DNA of 64,000 bases, taken from Peptoniphilus asaccharolyticus DSM 20463. GTDB taxonomy: Bacteria; Bacillota; Clostridia; Tissierellales; Peptoniphilaceae. Below the pieces are notes generated by a model. That model was not told the origin of the DNA. It saw nothing but the letters and a program-made list of their open reading frames with translations, and ran no database searches. Every line of letters starts with the position of its first letter. Position 1 is the stretch's first letter. Location of the stretch: contig NZ_FWWR01000009.1 of NCBI RefSeq assembly GCF_900176115.1, positions 186,001-250,000 on the forward strand. Reading direction: 5' to 3'. This document shows positions 18,353 to 27,049 of this stretch, one piece after another. A program made the translations under genes and the position numbers.

Positions 18353-19669
18353 ATGGAGTTATTAACTATAAGTCTATTTTCTATATGTATAATATTTTGT
18401 GTGTATTTTAAAATTTCTATAGTATTTGCACTTGCAATAGGATACATACTATTTACTCTCTATGGAGTTAGAAAAGGGATAGAACTAAAAACTATAATTA
18501 AAAATTCGTTTGAAGCGGTAAAAAGTGTTTCAAATATATTAAAAGTATTTTTATTAATAGGAATACTAACTGCTGTTTGGAGAAGTTCGGGAACAATAGC
18601 GGGAATAGTAACTATATCAGCGAAGTTCATAACACCAGGTATGTTTTTAGTGTTAGCTTTTTTGTTAAATGCTATTCTTTCGATTTTAACAGGGACAGCT
18701 TTTGGTACATCGGCAACCATGGGAGTGATTTGTATTTCCATTGCTAGGACTCTTGGGGTGAATGAAGTTTATACTGCAGGAGCAATTTTATCTGGTATAT
18801 ATGTTGGAGATAGATGTTCTCCAATGTCGAGTGGAGCTATATTAATTGCCACAATAACCCAAACAGATATATTTGAAAATTTAAAAATTCTTGTAAAAAC
18901 AAGTATAGTACCTCTTTTACTTACAAGTGCAATCTATTATATAATGGGAATGGGAATTGAAAGTGCAGAGCAAATTGCGGATGTGACGGGAGTATATGAG
19001 CGAAATTTTAATTTGAATATTTTGGTAGTTATTCCAGCTCTTTTAATTATATTGATGAGTTTATTTAAAGTAGACGTAAAGAAGATAATGTTGGCCAGTA
19101 TAGTAGTCAGTATATTTATTTCTATTTTTATCCAACATACAGAAGTTGGAGAACTCCTGATGTTTATGATAAATGGTTTTGAAAGTAAAGATCCGAGTTT
19201 AAATGTAGTCTTAGCTGGTGGAGGAATAAGAAGTATGGTAAAGGCTTCTATAATTATTATAATTTCCTGTTCTTACGCCGGAATCTTTACGACAACTCAT
19301 ATGTTAGACGATTTAAAAAATAGAGTAGCAGCTATAGCTAAAGCTAAAGCTATTACACCTTTTGGAGCTGTGGCAATTGTCGCAGTTACGACCGGAATGA
19401 TATCTTGTAATCAATCTCTATGTTCTATTTTGACCAATCAACTTACAGAGGGAGTAATGGACAATCAAGAAAGAGCTTTGGCGGTTGAAAATACTTCTGT
19501 TGTTATCGCTCCGTTAATACCATGGAATATAGCCGCTGCAATACCATTATCAAATATGGAAGTTGGAGCAGAAGCTATATTGTTTGCATTTTATTTGTTT
19601 ATAATAGTAATATATAATTTTGTTTTAAGCTTAATTAAAGATAGAAAAAATTTAAGACATAGTTTTTGA
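18353..19669 (+). CDS. NhaC-family Na+/H+ antiporter
   Basis: 438 residues from ATG 18353 behind a perfect AGGAGG; an upstream in-frame GTG at 18314 lies inside a hairpin and is rejected. It has about 11-12 membrane helices. The GTAFGTSATMG and AGAILSGIYVGDRCSPMSSGA segments are the family motifs of NhaC/MleN antiporters (ion-transport NhaC domain). Substrate could be Na+/H+ or a coupled organic acid such as malate/lactate. It stands alone between two hairpins. Confidence 0.85.
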   Translation: MELLTISLFSICIIFCVYFKISIVFALAIGYILFTLYGVRKGIELKTIIKNSFEAVKSVSNILKVFLLIGILTAVWRSSGTIAGIVTISAKFITPGMFLVLAFLLNAILSILTGTAFGTSATMGVICISIARTLGVNEVYTAGAILSGIYVGDRCSPMSSGAILIATITQTDIFENLKILVKTSIVPLLLTSAIYYIMGMGIESAEQIADVTGVYERNFNLNILVVIPALLIILMSLFKVDVKKIMLASIVVSIFISIFIQHTEVGELLMFMINGFESKDPSLNVVLAGGGIRSMVKASIIIIISCSYAGIFTTTHMLDDLKNRVAAIAKAKAITPFGAVAIVAVTTGMISCNQSLCSILTNQLTEGVMDNQERALAVENTSVVIAPLIPWNIAAAIPLSNMEVGAEAILFAFYLFIIVIYNFVLSLIKDRKNLRHSF

Positions 19670-19698
19670 AAATATTTTCAAAAGCTATGTTATTTTTT
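19657..19698 (+). terminator. Terminator after the antiporter gene
   Basis: ACATAG (19657-19662) with TTTTTGAAAA pairs with TTTTCAAAAG and CTATGT (19685-19690) to form a long stem, followed by TTATTTTTTT. Confidence 0.8.
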
Positions 19699-19760
19699 TG
19701 TTAATTGGGTATTAATGAATAGACAATTTGATACGGTGGGGGATTACAAAAAAAGCTTGC

Positions 19761-19943
19761 ATTAAACTGCAATATACAGTACTATTATCGTATAGTTTGA
19801 AAGGCGAGTTTTATTTGTAGGAAAAAGTTTTTATCTAAACTTTTAAGGCCATATACTTTAAAAAAAGTTATTTTAAATACAATATAATTTTAAAGGTTTA
19901 GCTAAAAATACGATAGTAAGACAATAAATGCAGTTTACTATAC
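19761..19943. repeat. Large imperfect inverted repeat in a 407-bp gap
   Basis: The gap 19670-20076 holds no convincing gene. TAAACTGCA (19763-19771) matches the complement of TGCAGTTTA (19929-19937), and TACTATTATCGTAT near 19780 pairs imperfectly with ATACGATAGTA (19908-19918) nested inside it. The centre contains an AAAGTTT/AAACTTT hairpin and a TATAAT at 19882-19887 that may be the promoter of the next gene. It could be a MITE remnant or a structured leader. Confidence 0.45.
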
Positions 19944-20076
19944 ATTTACCGGAGAAAAATGTTATAAATAACCAGCTAATCGCTAAGATTGATAAGACAA
20001 AAATTGACAGCTTGAGAAATCTTAAATTTAAACTAAGAAAATCTCAAAGAATAGTAGGAAAAGAGGAGGTACAACT

Positions 20077-22011
20077 ATGTTGTATAGCACTACAAAAGAA
20101 CATGAGGAACTACGTAAAGCTATAAGAGAGTTCGCAGAAGCAGAGGTTAAACCGATAGCATTTCAATTAGACCAAAATAACGAATTCCCACATGATATTG
20201 TTAAGGCAATGGGAGAAAATGGTTGGATGGGAATTCCATACGCAAAAGAATATGGTGGAGCAGGTTTAGATGCAATATCATACGCAATTGCTGTTGAAGA
20301 ATTATCAAGAGTTGATGGTGGTGTTGGTGTAATTTTATCAGCTCATACATCTTTAGGTTCATATCCGATTGAAGCTTTCGGTACAGAAGAACAAAAGAAA
20401 AAATACTTAGTTCCGTTAGCATCAGGAAAGAAAATCGGTGCTTTTGGTCTTACAGAACCTGAAGCTGGATCTGACGCAGGTGGAACTCAAACTGTAGCTG
20501 AACTTGATGGAGATCATTATGTACTAAACGGTAATAAAATATTTATAACAAATGCTCCAGAAGCAGACACATATGTAGTATTTGCTGTAACTACACCTGG
20601 AATCGGTACAAAGGGTATATCAGCATTTATAGTTGAAAAAGGTTGGGAAGGATTTTCATTCGGAGACCCATACGATAAACTTGGTATAAGATCTTCTAAA
20701 ACAGCTGAACTTATATTTGACAATGTAATCGTTCCTAAGGAAAACTTACTTGGACAAGAAGGTCAAGGATTTAGAATCGCTATGCAAACTCTTGATGGAG
20801 GACGTATTGGTATAGCAGCTCAAGCTTTAGGTATTGCACAAGGAGCTTATGAACATGCTCTTAAATATGCAAAAGAAAGGGTTCAATTCGGAAAACCTAT
20901 CTCTCAACAACAAAGTATAGCATTTAAATTAGCTGACATGGCAACTAAATTAAGAGCAGCAAGATTCTTAATTTACTCTGCAGCAGAAATGAAGACTCTA
21001 CACGTACCATACGGAACAGAATCAGCTATGGCTAAGATGTACGCTTCTGATATAGCTCTTGAAGTTGTAAACGATGCACTACAAATTCACGGTGGTTCAG
21101 GTTATCTAAAGGGTATGGAAGTAGAAAGATTCTACAGAGACGCTAAGATTACTACAATCTACGAAGGAACTAACGAAATTCAAAGAGTTGTTATCGCAGC
21201 TAGTTTAGTAGGTAAAATGCCTAAAAAATCTAAAGGTTCTGCAGCAGCTCCAGGCAAAAAAGAAGGTCCTATCACTGGAGAAAGAAAACGTCAAATAATT
21301 AAAGCTGATACTGCAAAAGAAGCTGTAGATGAACTTATAAAAAACTTAAAGAAAGACGGATATGATTTTTCTGTAGGTATAGATATTAATACACCTATTG
21401 CCGATGCTGAAAGAGTAGTTTCAGTTGGTAAGGGAATAGGAAGCGAAGAAAACATGGAACTTGCAAGACAAACAGCTAAGGCTTTTGGTGCTGCACTAGG
21501 TAGTTCAAGACCGGTAGCTGAAAATCTTAAGCTTGTACCACTTGAAAGATACGTTGGTATGTCAGGACAAAAATTCAAAGGAAACTTATATGTAGCACTT
21601 GGAGTTTCAGGAGCATCTCAACATTTAAAAGGTATTAAAGATGCTGCTACAATTGTTGCAATCAATAAGAATTCCGGAGCTCCTATCTTTAAAAATGCTG
21701 ACTACGGTATTGTAGGAGATATATTTGAAATTATGCCACTATTAATTGAAGCACTTGGAACAGAAGAAAAGGCTCCAGCACCTGAATTCAAAAAAGTAAG
21801 AAGATCAAAGCCTAGAAAATTAGCTCCAAACTATGGAGTATATGTATGCCAAGGTTGTGGATATGAATATGATCCTAATGTTGGAGATTCTGAAGGTGAA
21901 ATCGATCCAGGAACAACATTTGAAAAACTTCCAGAAGATTGGATTTGCCCTAATTGTCAAAAGGAAAAATCACAATTTATCGAAGAAGAATTCCCTAAAG
22001 ATAGACAATAG
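20077..22011 (+). CDS. Acyl-CoA dehydrogenase / ETF-alpha / rubredoxin fusion
   Basis: 644 residues in three parts. Residues 1-~385 are a complete acyl-CoA dehydrogenase ([13 protein letters not shown] for FAD/substrate; catalytic Glu E363 in [14 protein letters not shown] before the start). After an Ala/Gly/Lys linker, ~400-565 match the C-terminal FAD-binding half of ETF alpha ([72 protein letters not shown]). Residues ~588-640 are rubredoxin with C591, C594, C624 and C627 as iron ligands. ETF beta and the N-terminal half of ETF alpha are missing. The fusion would pass electrons from a short-chain acyl-CoA (probably butyryl-CoA) through FAD to rubredoxin. The flavodiiron gene downstream suggests O2 or NO as final acceptor (inference). 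Confidence 0.92.
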   Translation: MLYSTTKEHEELRKAIREFAEAEVKPIAFQLDQNNEFPHDIVKAMGENGWMGIPYAKEYGGAGLDAISYAIAVEELSRVDGGVGVILSAHTSLGSYPIEAFGTEEQKKKYLVPLASGKKIGAFGLTEPEAGSDAGGTQTVAELDGDHYVLNGNKIFITNAPEADTYVVFAVTTPGIGTKGISAFIVEKGWEGFSFGDPYDKLGIRSSKTAELIFDNVIVPKENLLGQEGQGFRIAMQTLDGGRIGIAAQALGIAQGAYEHALKYAKERVQFGKPISQQQSIAFKLADMATKLRAARFLIYSAAEMKTLHVPYGTESAMAKMYASDIALEVVNDALQIHGGSGYLKGMEVERFYRDAKITTIYEGTNEIQRVVIAASLVGKMPKKSKGSAAAPGKKEGPITGERKRQIIKADTAKEAVDELIKNLKKDGYDFSVGIDINTPIADAERVVSVGKGIGSEENMELARQTAKAFGAALGSSRPVAENLKLVPLERYVGMSGQKFKGNLYVALGVSGASQHLKGIKDAATIVAINKNSGAPIFKNADYGIVGDIFEIMPLLIEALGTEEKAPAPEFKKVRRSKPRKLAPNYGVYVCQGCGYEYDPNVGDSEGEIDPGTTFEKLPEDWICPNCQKEKSQFIEEEFPKDRQ

Positions 22012-22070
22012 TCTAAAAAATATATAAAATTAGGGTAGTACCATAGTAGTTATAAAATTAGGAGGAAATT

Positions 22071-23312
22071 ATGTATACTGTTAGAAACGTAACAGAAGAT
22101 TTATATTGGGTAGGAGTTAACGACCATAAAACAAGTTTATTTGAAAATATTTTTCCAATACCAGAAGGAGTTTCTTACAACTCATATCTATTATTAGATG
22201 AAAAGACAGCTTTATTTGATACTGTTGATTGGCAATTTGGAAAAGAATTTATAAAGAATATCGAGTATACACTTGATGGAAGAGATTTAGACTATCTAGT
22301 AATTCACCACATGGAACCTGACCACGCAGGAACTATTGAAGAAATTTGTTATAGATATCCAAATGTAAAAATCGTTTCAAGCGAACAAGGCTTTGAAATA
22401 ATGAATCAAATTGGATATACAAAACAAGATGAACATGAACAAATCATAGTTAAAGAAGGAGACACTTTAAGCTTTGGTAAACACACTAATGCTTTCGTAG
22501 AAGCTCCTATGGTTCACTGGCCAGAAGTTCTAATATCACTTGATTTAACTGATGGAGTTCTATTCTCAGCAGATGCATTCGGTACTTTCGGTGCTCTTGA
22601 TGGAAAACTTTTTGCAGATGAATTAGATTTCGATAGAGATTATTTAGACCATATGAGAAAATACTACAGCAACATCGTAGGGAAATATGGTCCATTTGTT
22701 CAAGATGTTCTAAAGAAAGCTGCTGATCTACCAATCAAATATATCTGTTCACTTCACGGACCAGTTTGGAGAGAAGATTTAGAATATATCATTGGAAAAT
22801 ATGACACTTGGTCAAGATATGAACCAGAAGAAGAAGGTGTAATGATAGCTTATGCATCAATGTATGGACATACAGAATACACTGCTCAAGCATTAGCATC
22901 AGAACTTTGCAGAAGAGGAATGACTAAAGTTGTACTTCACGATGTTTCTACTACTGATGTAGCTGACTTAATCTCAGATACTTTCAAATATTCTCACCTT
23001 GTATTAGCTTCAGTAACTTATAATCTAGGAATTTATCCTAAGATGAAAGACTTCATCCATGACTTAGAAGCTCTAAATGTACAAAACAGAACAGTTGGTA
23101 TAATTGAAAATGGTACTTGGGCTTGTACAGTTGGAGACAAGATGGAAGACTATGTAAATGAAAACCTAAAGCTTGTTGACGTATTAGGCGATAGAGTTAC
23201 TGTAAATACTTCTCTAAGTGTTGCTAATAAGAATGACATGGAATCTCTTGCAGAAGCAATTTTAGAATCTATGGCTAAAAATAGAGAACTAAAAGCAAAG
23301 TTAAGTAAATAA
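22071..23312 (+). CDS. fprA: Flavodiiron protein (FprA-type O2/NO reductase)
   Basis: 413 residues. The N-terminal metallo-beta-lactamase-like domain has the diiron motif HxExDH at H80, E82, D84 and H85 (HMEPDHAG), with further ligands in VHWPE, SADAFGTF and LHGPVW. The C-terminal flavodoxin domain starts at IAYASMYGHTEYTA near residue 262 and binds FMN. Such enzymes reduce O2 to water (or NO to N2O) in anaerobes with rubredoxin as donor. The rubredoxin is here fused to the acyl-CoA dehydrogenase encoded 59 bases upstream. AGGAGG site; terminator follows. Confidence 0.95.
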   Translation: MYTVRNVTEDLYWVGVNDHKTSLFENIFPIPEGVSYNSYLLLDEKTALFDTVDWQFGKEFIKNIEYTLDGRDLDYLVIHHMEPDHAGTIEEICYRYPNVKIVSSEQGFEIMNQIGYTKQDEHEQIIVKEGDTLSFGKHTNAFVEAPMVHWPEVLISLDLTDGVLFSADAFGTFGALDGKLFADELDFDRDYLDHMRKYYSNIVGKYGPFVQDVLKKAADLPIKYICSLHGPVWREDLEYIIGKYDTWSRYEPEEEGVMIAYASMYGHTEYTAQALASELCRRGMTKVVLHDVSTTDVADLISDTFKYSHLVLASVTYNLGIYPKMKDFIHDLEALNVQNRTVGIIENGTWACTVGDKMEDYVNENLKLVDVLGDRVTVNTSLSVANKNDMESLAEAILESMAKNRELKAKLSK

Positions 23313-23350
23313 ATTATAAAAGGGATTGCGGATGCATTCCCTTTTATAAT
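23313..23350 (+). terminator. Terminator of the fprA operon
   Basis: Perfect 13-bp stem, ATTATAAAAGGGA (23313-23325) / TCCCTTTTATAAT (23338-23350). Confidence 0.75.
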
Positions 23351-23396
23351 GTATATATTTATTAGTATTAATAAAAATAAAATTTTAAAAAAGTCA

Positions 23397-23424
23397 TTGA
23401 TTTTTTTTTTTTTTATGTTATAAA
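23397..23424 (+). promoter_or_regulatory. Promoter with a T14 run in its spacer
   Basis: TTGATT (23397-23402) and TATAAA (23419-23424) are 16 bases apart, with a TG one base before the -10 (extended -10). A run of 14 Ts (23401-23414) fills the spacer, so slipped-strand changes would alter the -35 to -10 distance and could switch the downstream exported proteins on and off. Confidence 0.6.
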
Positions 23425-23479
23425 GAGTTTAGAAACAGTAGATCGTAGTAAAATGTTAACTTAAAAAAGGAGGATTGTA

Positions 23480-23896
23480 ATGAAAAAGATGTTAATTTTG
23501 TTGTTAGCTATATTTTTTGTTTTACCGATGGGTGAAGTTCAAGCAAAAGATTTTTCTGAAAATTTTAAAAGTAGAGAATTAGAAAAATATGAGCCTATGA
23601 GAATTAATGACTCTGTAAACGTATACTTATATACTAATAGCTTTTCAAGAGTTACAAGTGATAATAATTGGATAAATGCATCTATACGTGTGACCAATGC
23701 AGATTATAATCCAGGACCAATATATGTTAGAGTTACTAATTTACAAGGAGAGATATTAGTACCAGATCACTATATTGCTGTTGGCACTACAGAAACACTT
23801 ACTAATAGAGTTCCTTGGAATTCAGGCGAATATGTTGTAAAGGCTATGGCTGTAGATCGCTCAGGAAATTATACTCTAACTGTTAAAGATTGGTAA
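23480..23896 (+). CDS. Small exported protein, unknown
   Basis: 138 residues with a typical signal peptide (KKM, hydrophobic core, cleavage near VQA at ~residue 22). The mature part alternates polar and hydrophobic residues and looks like a single beta-sandwich domain (YVRVTNLQGEILVPDHYIAV, SGEYVVKAMAVDRSGNYTLTV). No family recognised. AGGAGG precedes the start. It forms a pair with the next gene behind a promoter with a homopolymeric spacer, which suggests variable expression of a surface or secreted product. Confidence 0.75.
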   Translation: MKKMLILLLAIFFVLPMGEVQAKDFSENFKSRELEKYEPMRINDSVNVYLYTNSFSRVTSDNNWINASIRVTNADYNPGPIYVRVTNLQGEILVPDHYIAVGTTETLTNRVPWNSGEYVVKAMAVDRSGNYTLTVKDW

Positions 23897-23901
23897 TTAA
23901 G

Positions 23902-24327
23902 ATGAACTCTAAAAAATTGTTTAAAAGATCTATGTTTCTGAATATGTTATTTGTAATTTTAGTGAGTTTGTCTATAATCGTTGTTATGAATTACACAAGA
24001 GAAGAAGTACATATTCAAAGTTTTGAAAAAGATAATTCTAGTTATTTGTCTGAAAAGAATGGCAATTATGTAAGTTCTTTTAGAAATATGTATTTAAATG
24101 ATTTAGAGATAGTTACTATTGGAAACGGAGAAAACTTAACTATAAAATTTACTGATAATAAGGACAATGAAGTTACAGATTCCGTTACTATTAAAGCTGG
24201 TGAAAGCAAGGAAATAAAATTATCCAAGTTACTTACTTTTGATGACAGCATAAATGTTAAAGTAGTTTTTAATGATTCATTGAAAGATAATGTAACTATA
24301 GTTGCTAAAAAAGCAGGTTTACATTGA
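23902..24327 (+). CDS. Membrane-anchored exported protein, unknown
   Basis: 141 residues from ATG 23902, 5 bases after the previous stop; an in-frame TTG at 23890 would overlap that gene and has no better ribosome site. One N-terminal membrane helix (~residues 12-33), then an external domain ending in repeated beta-like segments (NLTIKFTDNKDNEVTDSV, NVKVVFNDSLKDNVTIV). Probably translated together with its partner. No family recognised. Confidence 0.7.
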   Translation: MNSKKLFKRSMFLNMLFVILVSLSIIVVMNYTREEVHIQSFEKDNSSYLSEKNGNYVSSFRNMYLNDLEIVTIGNGENLTIKFTDNKDNEVTDSVTIKAGESKEIKLSKLLTFDDSINVKVVFNDSLKDNVTIVAKKAGLH

Positions 24328-24332
24328 GAGAT

Positions 24333-24361
24333 AAGATGAGGTGAGTTGCCTCATCTTTTTT
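24333..24361 (+). terminator. Terminator after the exported pair
   Basis: AAGATGAGG (24333-24341) / CCTCATCTT (24349-24357) stem followed by Ts. Confidence 0.8.
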
Positions 24362-24391
24362 ATGTTGTAAAAAATATTTAAATTTAGAAAA

Positions 24392-24415
24392 TAAAAAATC
24401 AGCCCGAAGGCTGAT
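24392..24415 (-). terminator. Terminator of the minus-strand folate/CofE-like operon
   Basis: ATCAGCC / GGCTGAT stem (24398-24404 and 24409-24415) with a CGAA loop; read on the minus strand it ends in a run of six Ts. Confidence 0.8.
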
Positions 24416-24426
24416 AATTATATACT

Positions 24427-25608
24427 CTATTTTGTTGCGTAGTTATCGAAGTAACCTTGGATTAAGATTACAGGAGTTCCCTTATCTCCAGAACCTGAAG
24501 TTAAATCGCAAAGAGAACCAAGTAAGTCTGTAAGTCTTCTTGGAGTAGTACCAAGAGTTTCATTTTTACCAACTAAGTCAGCATCTTTATTATTTATTTT
24601 TTCTCTCATGACAGCAGAAGCTTCTTCGCCAGAAAGTCCTTTTAATTCTGTATCTGCAATATACTTAATTTTAAGTTCGTTTGGAGTTCCGATAAGACCT
24701 TTAGTGTATCCAGGGCTTACAACAGGATCTGCAAGTTCCCAAATTTTACCTACTGGATCTTTAAATGCACCGTCTCCATAAACCATTACTTCTATGTTGT
24801 GACCTGAGTATTGGTTGAATTTTTCTTGAAGAGCTTCAACAAATGGTTGAGCATCTCTTGGGAAAAGTTTAACAGTTTCTTCATCTGAAAGGTTAGAACC
24901 TAATAGACCGTATTCAGAGTTGTATCCACTTCCGTCAATAGATTCGTTCATTATGTCATCAAGACCATAAACTAAGTTTGCTCCGGAGTCTTTAAGTTCT
25001 TGCTTTATAAGAGCTCTAGTGTGGATAGAACATACTAAAACATCTTTAGTGTATTTTAGTATAGCTTTAGGGTCATTAGAGAAGTGAATTTCTGAATTTG
25101 GAGCAATTTCTTTATAAAGTGTAACATAGTCAATTCCTGTGAATTCATGTTTAACTTCTTCTCCAAATAATCTTCTATAATCACTTTCTTCTAATACATC
25201 AGAGTAAGGATTGATATGTTTGTCATAAAGGGCTTTTTCGTCCATTAAGTGATTTCCAACTTCATCAGATGGATAAGAAAGTAATATGTGAAGCTTTCTT
25301 CCACTTTGAGCTATTCCTCTTAGAAGAGTTGAAAATCTGTTTCTGCTTAAGATTGGAAAAACTAATCCAATTTCACCGTCGAATTTTTCTCTAACGTCTT
25401 GAGCAATTTTATCTGTAGTTACATAGTTACCTTGAGCTCTAGCAAGTAAAGACTCAGTAATTGCAACAACGTCTTTGTCTTCAAGTTTGATGTTTTGAGA
25501 TTCAACAGCTTTTACAACTGAATCAAATACGATATCAGAAAGGTTATCTCCTTCTTTAACAATCGGTGTTCTAATTCCTCTAACAACAGTACCAAAATAT
25601 CTTTCCAT
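24427..25608 (-). CDS. CofE-like gamma-glutamyl ligase family protein
   Basis: 393 residues resembling coenzyme F420-0:gamma-glutamyl ligase (CofE domain): VRGIRTPIVKEGDNLSDIV at the start, DKDVVAITESLLARAQGN, and YGDGAFKDPVGKIWELADPVV with acidic metal-binding residues. Firmicutes of this kind are not known to make F420, so the substrate is uncertain. The gene follows a 5-formyl-THF cyclo-ligase gene directly (stop and start nearly touch), so a role in glutamylating folate or a folate-like compound is an attractive inference. The start follows AGGAGG in the cyclo-ligase 3' end. Confidence 0.75.
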   Translation of the reverse strand: MERYFGTVVRGIRTPIVKEGDNLSDIVFDSVVKAVESQNIKLEDKDVVAITESLLARAQGNYVTTDKIAQDVREKFDGEIGLVFPILSRNRFSTLLRGIAQSGRKLHILLSYPSDEVGNHLMDEKALYDKHINPYSDVLEESDYRRLFGEEVKHEFTGIDYVTLYKEIAPNSEIHFSNDPKAILKYTKDVLVCSIHTRALIKQELKDSGANLVYGLDDIMNESIDGSGYNSEYGLLGSNLSDEETVKLFPRDAQPFVEALQEKFNQYSGHNIEVMVYGDGAFKDPVGKIWELADPVVSPGYTKGLIGTPNELKIKYIADTELKGLSGEEASAVMREKINNKDADLVGKNETLGTTPRRLTDLLGSLCDLTSGSGDKGTPVILIQGYFDNYATK

Positions 25609-26184
25609 TTAATTTCCTCCTACAGTTGTAAATCCGTCTTCAGATAGAAATAAATCTAAAGCCTGGTCGTTGTCATCGTGATCAAGCTCGTCAGATAACA
25701 TATACGAATAACCTATACCTAGACGAGTTGGATTAGTTTTTAGTGCTGCGAAGAATTTATCATAAAAACCTCCGCCATAACCAATTCTATATCCATTAAG
25801 ATCAAATGCAAGACCTGGTGTTAGAACTAAATCTAAGATTTCAGGATCTACCAAGTTAATGTTTTTCTCAGAAGGTTCGAGTATTCCCATATAATTGGGC
25901 TGTAAGTCTTCAAAATTTTCTATTTTGGAGACGCCCATGGTGAATGTTTCTCTATCGACTACAGGCACATAAATATTTTTTCCGTCTTTTAGAGCTTTTT
26001 TTATAAACTGATGGGTATCAACTTCATTTTGATAGCTAACAAATGTAAAAATGTGTTGGCTATCTTTATATAATTCTGAGTTGGTTAAATTTGTGAATAT
26101 TTGAGCCGATGCAGAATTAATATAATCGGTCGTAAGATTTTTTCTTTTTTTTAAGTTTTCTCTTCTCATTTGGATTTTATCCAT
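25609..26184 (-). CDS. 5-formyltetrahydrofolate cyclo-ligase
   Basis: Converts 5-formyl-THF to methenyl-THF with ATP. 191 residues with the family signatures: basic N-terminus RRENLKKRKNL, and LVLTPGLAFDLNGYRIGYGGGFYDKFF near residues 120-146. First gene of a two-gene minus-strand operon with the CofE-like ligase. Typical length. Minus-strand start preceded by AGGTGA. Confidence 0.92.
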   Translation of the reverse strand: MDKIQMRRENLKKRKNLTTDYINSASAQIFTNLTNSELYKDSQHIFTFVSYQNEVDTHQFIKKALKDGKNIYVPVVDRETFTMGVSKIENFEDLQPNYMGILEPSEKNINLVDPEILDLVLTPGLAFDLNGYRIGYGGGFYDKFFAALKTNPTRLGIGYSYMLSDELDHDDNDQALDLFLSEDGFTTVGGN

Positions 26185-26283
26185 TCTATATCACCTCAAC
26201 GTTAATATTATACACGAATTCTCTATAATTACCAGTGTTTATTTTATAAATATCAAGCGAAAGCATTAAAAAATCAATAAAGG

Positions 26284-26313
26284 TTGTAATTTGTTACTAT
26301 TTTGTAATATAAT
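26284..26313 (+). promoter_or_regulatory. Promoter of the ftsEX operon
   Basis: TTGTAA at 26284-26289 and TATAAT at 26308-26313, 18 bases apart, about 50 bases before ftsE. Confidence 0.55.
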
Positions 26314-26362
26314 AAAAAATCAAGAAGAAATAAATTTTACTATTATTATGAAAGGAATAACA

Positions 26363-27049
26363 ATGATAGAATTTAAAAATGTATTTAAAGAGTATGGTAA
26401 CGGAGTTATGGCTCTTTCAAATCTAAACATGGTTGTTCCGAGAGGGGATTTTGTTTTTTTAGTGGGTCCAAGTGGAGCCGGGAAATCAACTCTTGTAAAG
26501 CTTCTTATAAGAGAAGAGAAAGTTACACGAGGGAATATTTTAATAAAGGGCACCGACATAACTAAGCTAAAGAAAAGTAGAGTTCCTAAGCTTAGAAGAG
26601 ATATATCTGTGGTATTCCAAGATTTTAGGCTTTTAGCTAAAAAAAATGTATTTGAAAATGTTGCATATCCTCTTGAAGTTCAAGGAGAAAGCAAGAAAAA
26701 TATAAAGATAGCTGTTGAACATGCATTGGAGTTAGTTAATTTAGAAGATAAGATAAAGTCTTACCCTTATGAGTTATCAGGCGGACAAAGTCAGAGAGTT
26801 TCTATAGCAAGAGCTATAGTTAATAAGGCTCCTACTCTTGTGTGTGATGAGCCTACAGGTAATTTAGACCATGAGACAGCTTGGGAAGTAATGAACACTT
26901 TAGAAAAAATAAACAATCAAGGCACAACTATTATAATGGCGACTCATGCTGTTGAGATTGTAAACAGTATGAAGAAGAGAGTAATAACTCTTAAAGATGG
27001 CCAAGTGGTAGCTGATGTTGAAAATGGAGGATATTATGAGAATATTTAG
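26363..27049 (+). CDS. ftsE: Cell division ATP-binding protein FtsE
   Basis: 228 residues from ATG 26363 with GAAAGGA upstream, the usual FtsE size; longer upstream starts lie in the promoter region. Walker A VGPSGAGKSTLVK, signature LSGGQSQRVSIARA, Walker B TLVCDEPTGNLD and switch His in MATHAVEIV. With FtsX it forms an ABC-like complex that activates a cell-wall hydrolase at the septum. Overlaps ftsX by 14 bases. Confidence 0.95.
   Translation: MIEFKNVFKEYGNGVMALSNLNMVVPRGDFVFLVGPSGAGKSTLVKLLIREEKVTRGNILIKGTDITKLKKSRVPKLRRDISVVFQDFRLLAKKNVFENVAYPLEVQGESKKNIKIAVEHALELVNLEDKIKSYPYELSGGQSQRVSIARAIVNKAPTLVCDEPTGNLDHETAWEVMNTLEKINNQGTTIIMATHAVEIVNSMKKRVITLKDGQVVADVENGGYYENI

Noticed and set aside
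19700-20076. Possible T-box or riboswitch leader
   Set aside because: No T-box consensus or other recognisable aptamer core; only inverted repeats are visible.
19928-20125. 65-codon frame upstream of the acyl-CoA dehydrogenase
   Set aside because: Overlaps the true start with its AGGAGG and has no good ribosome site of its own; it also lies in the inverted repeat.
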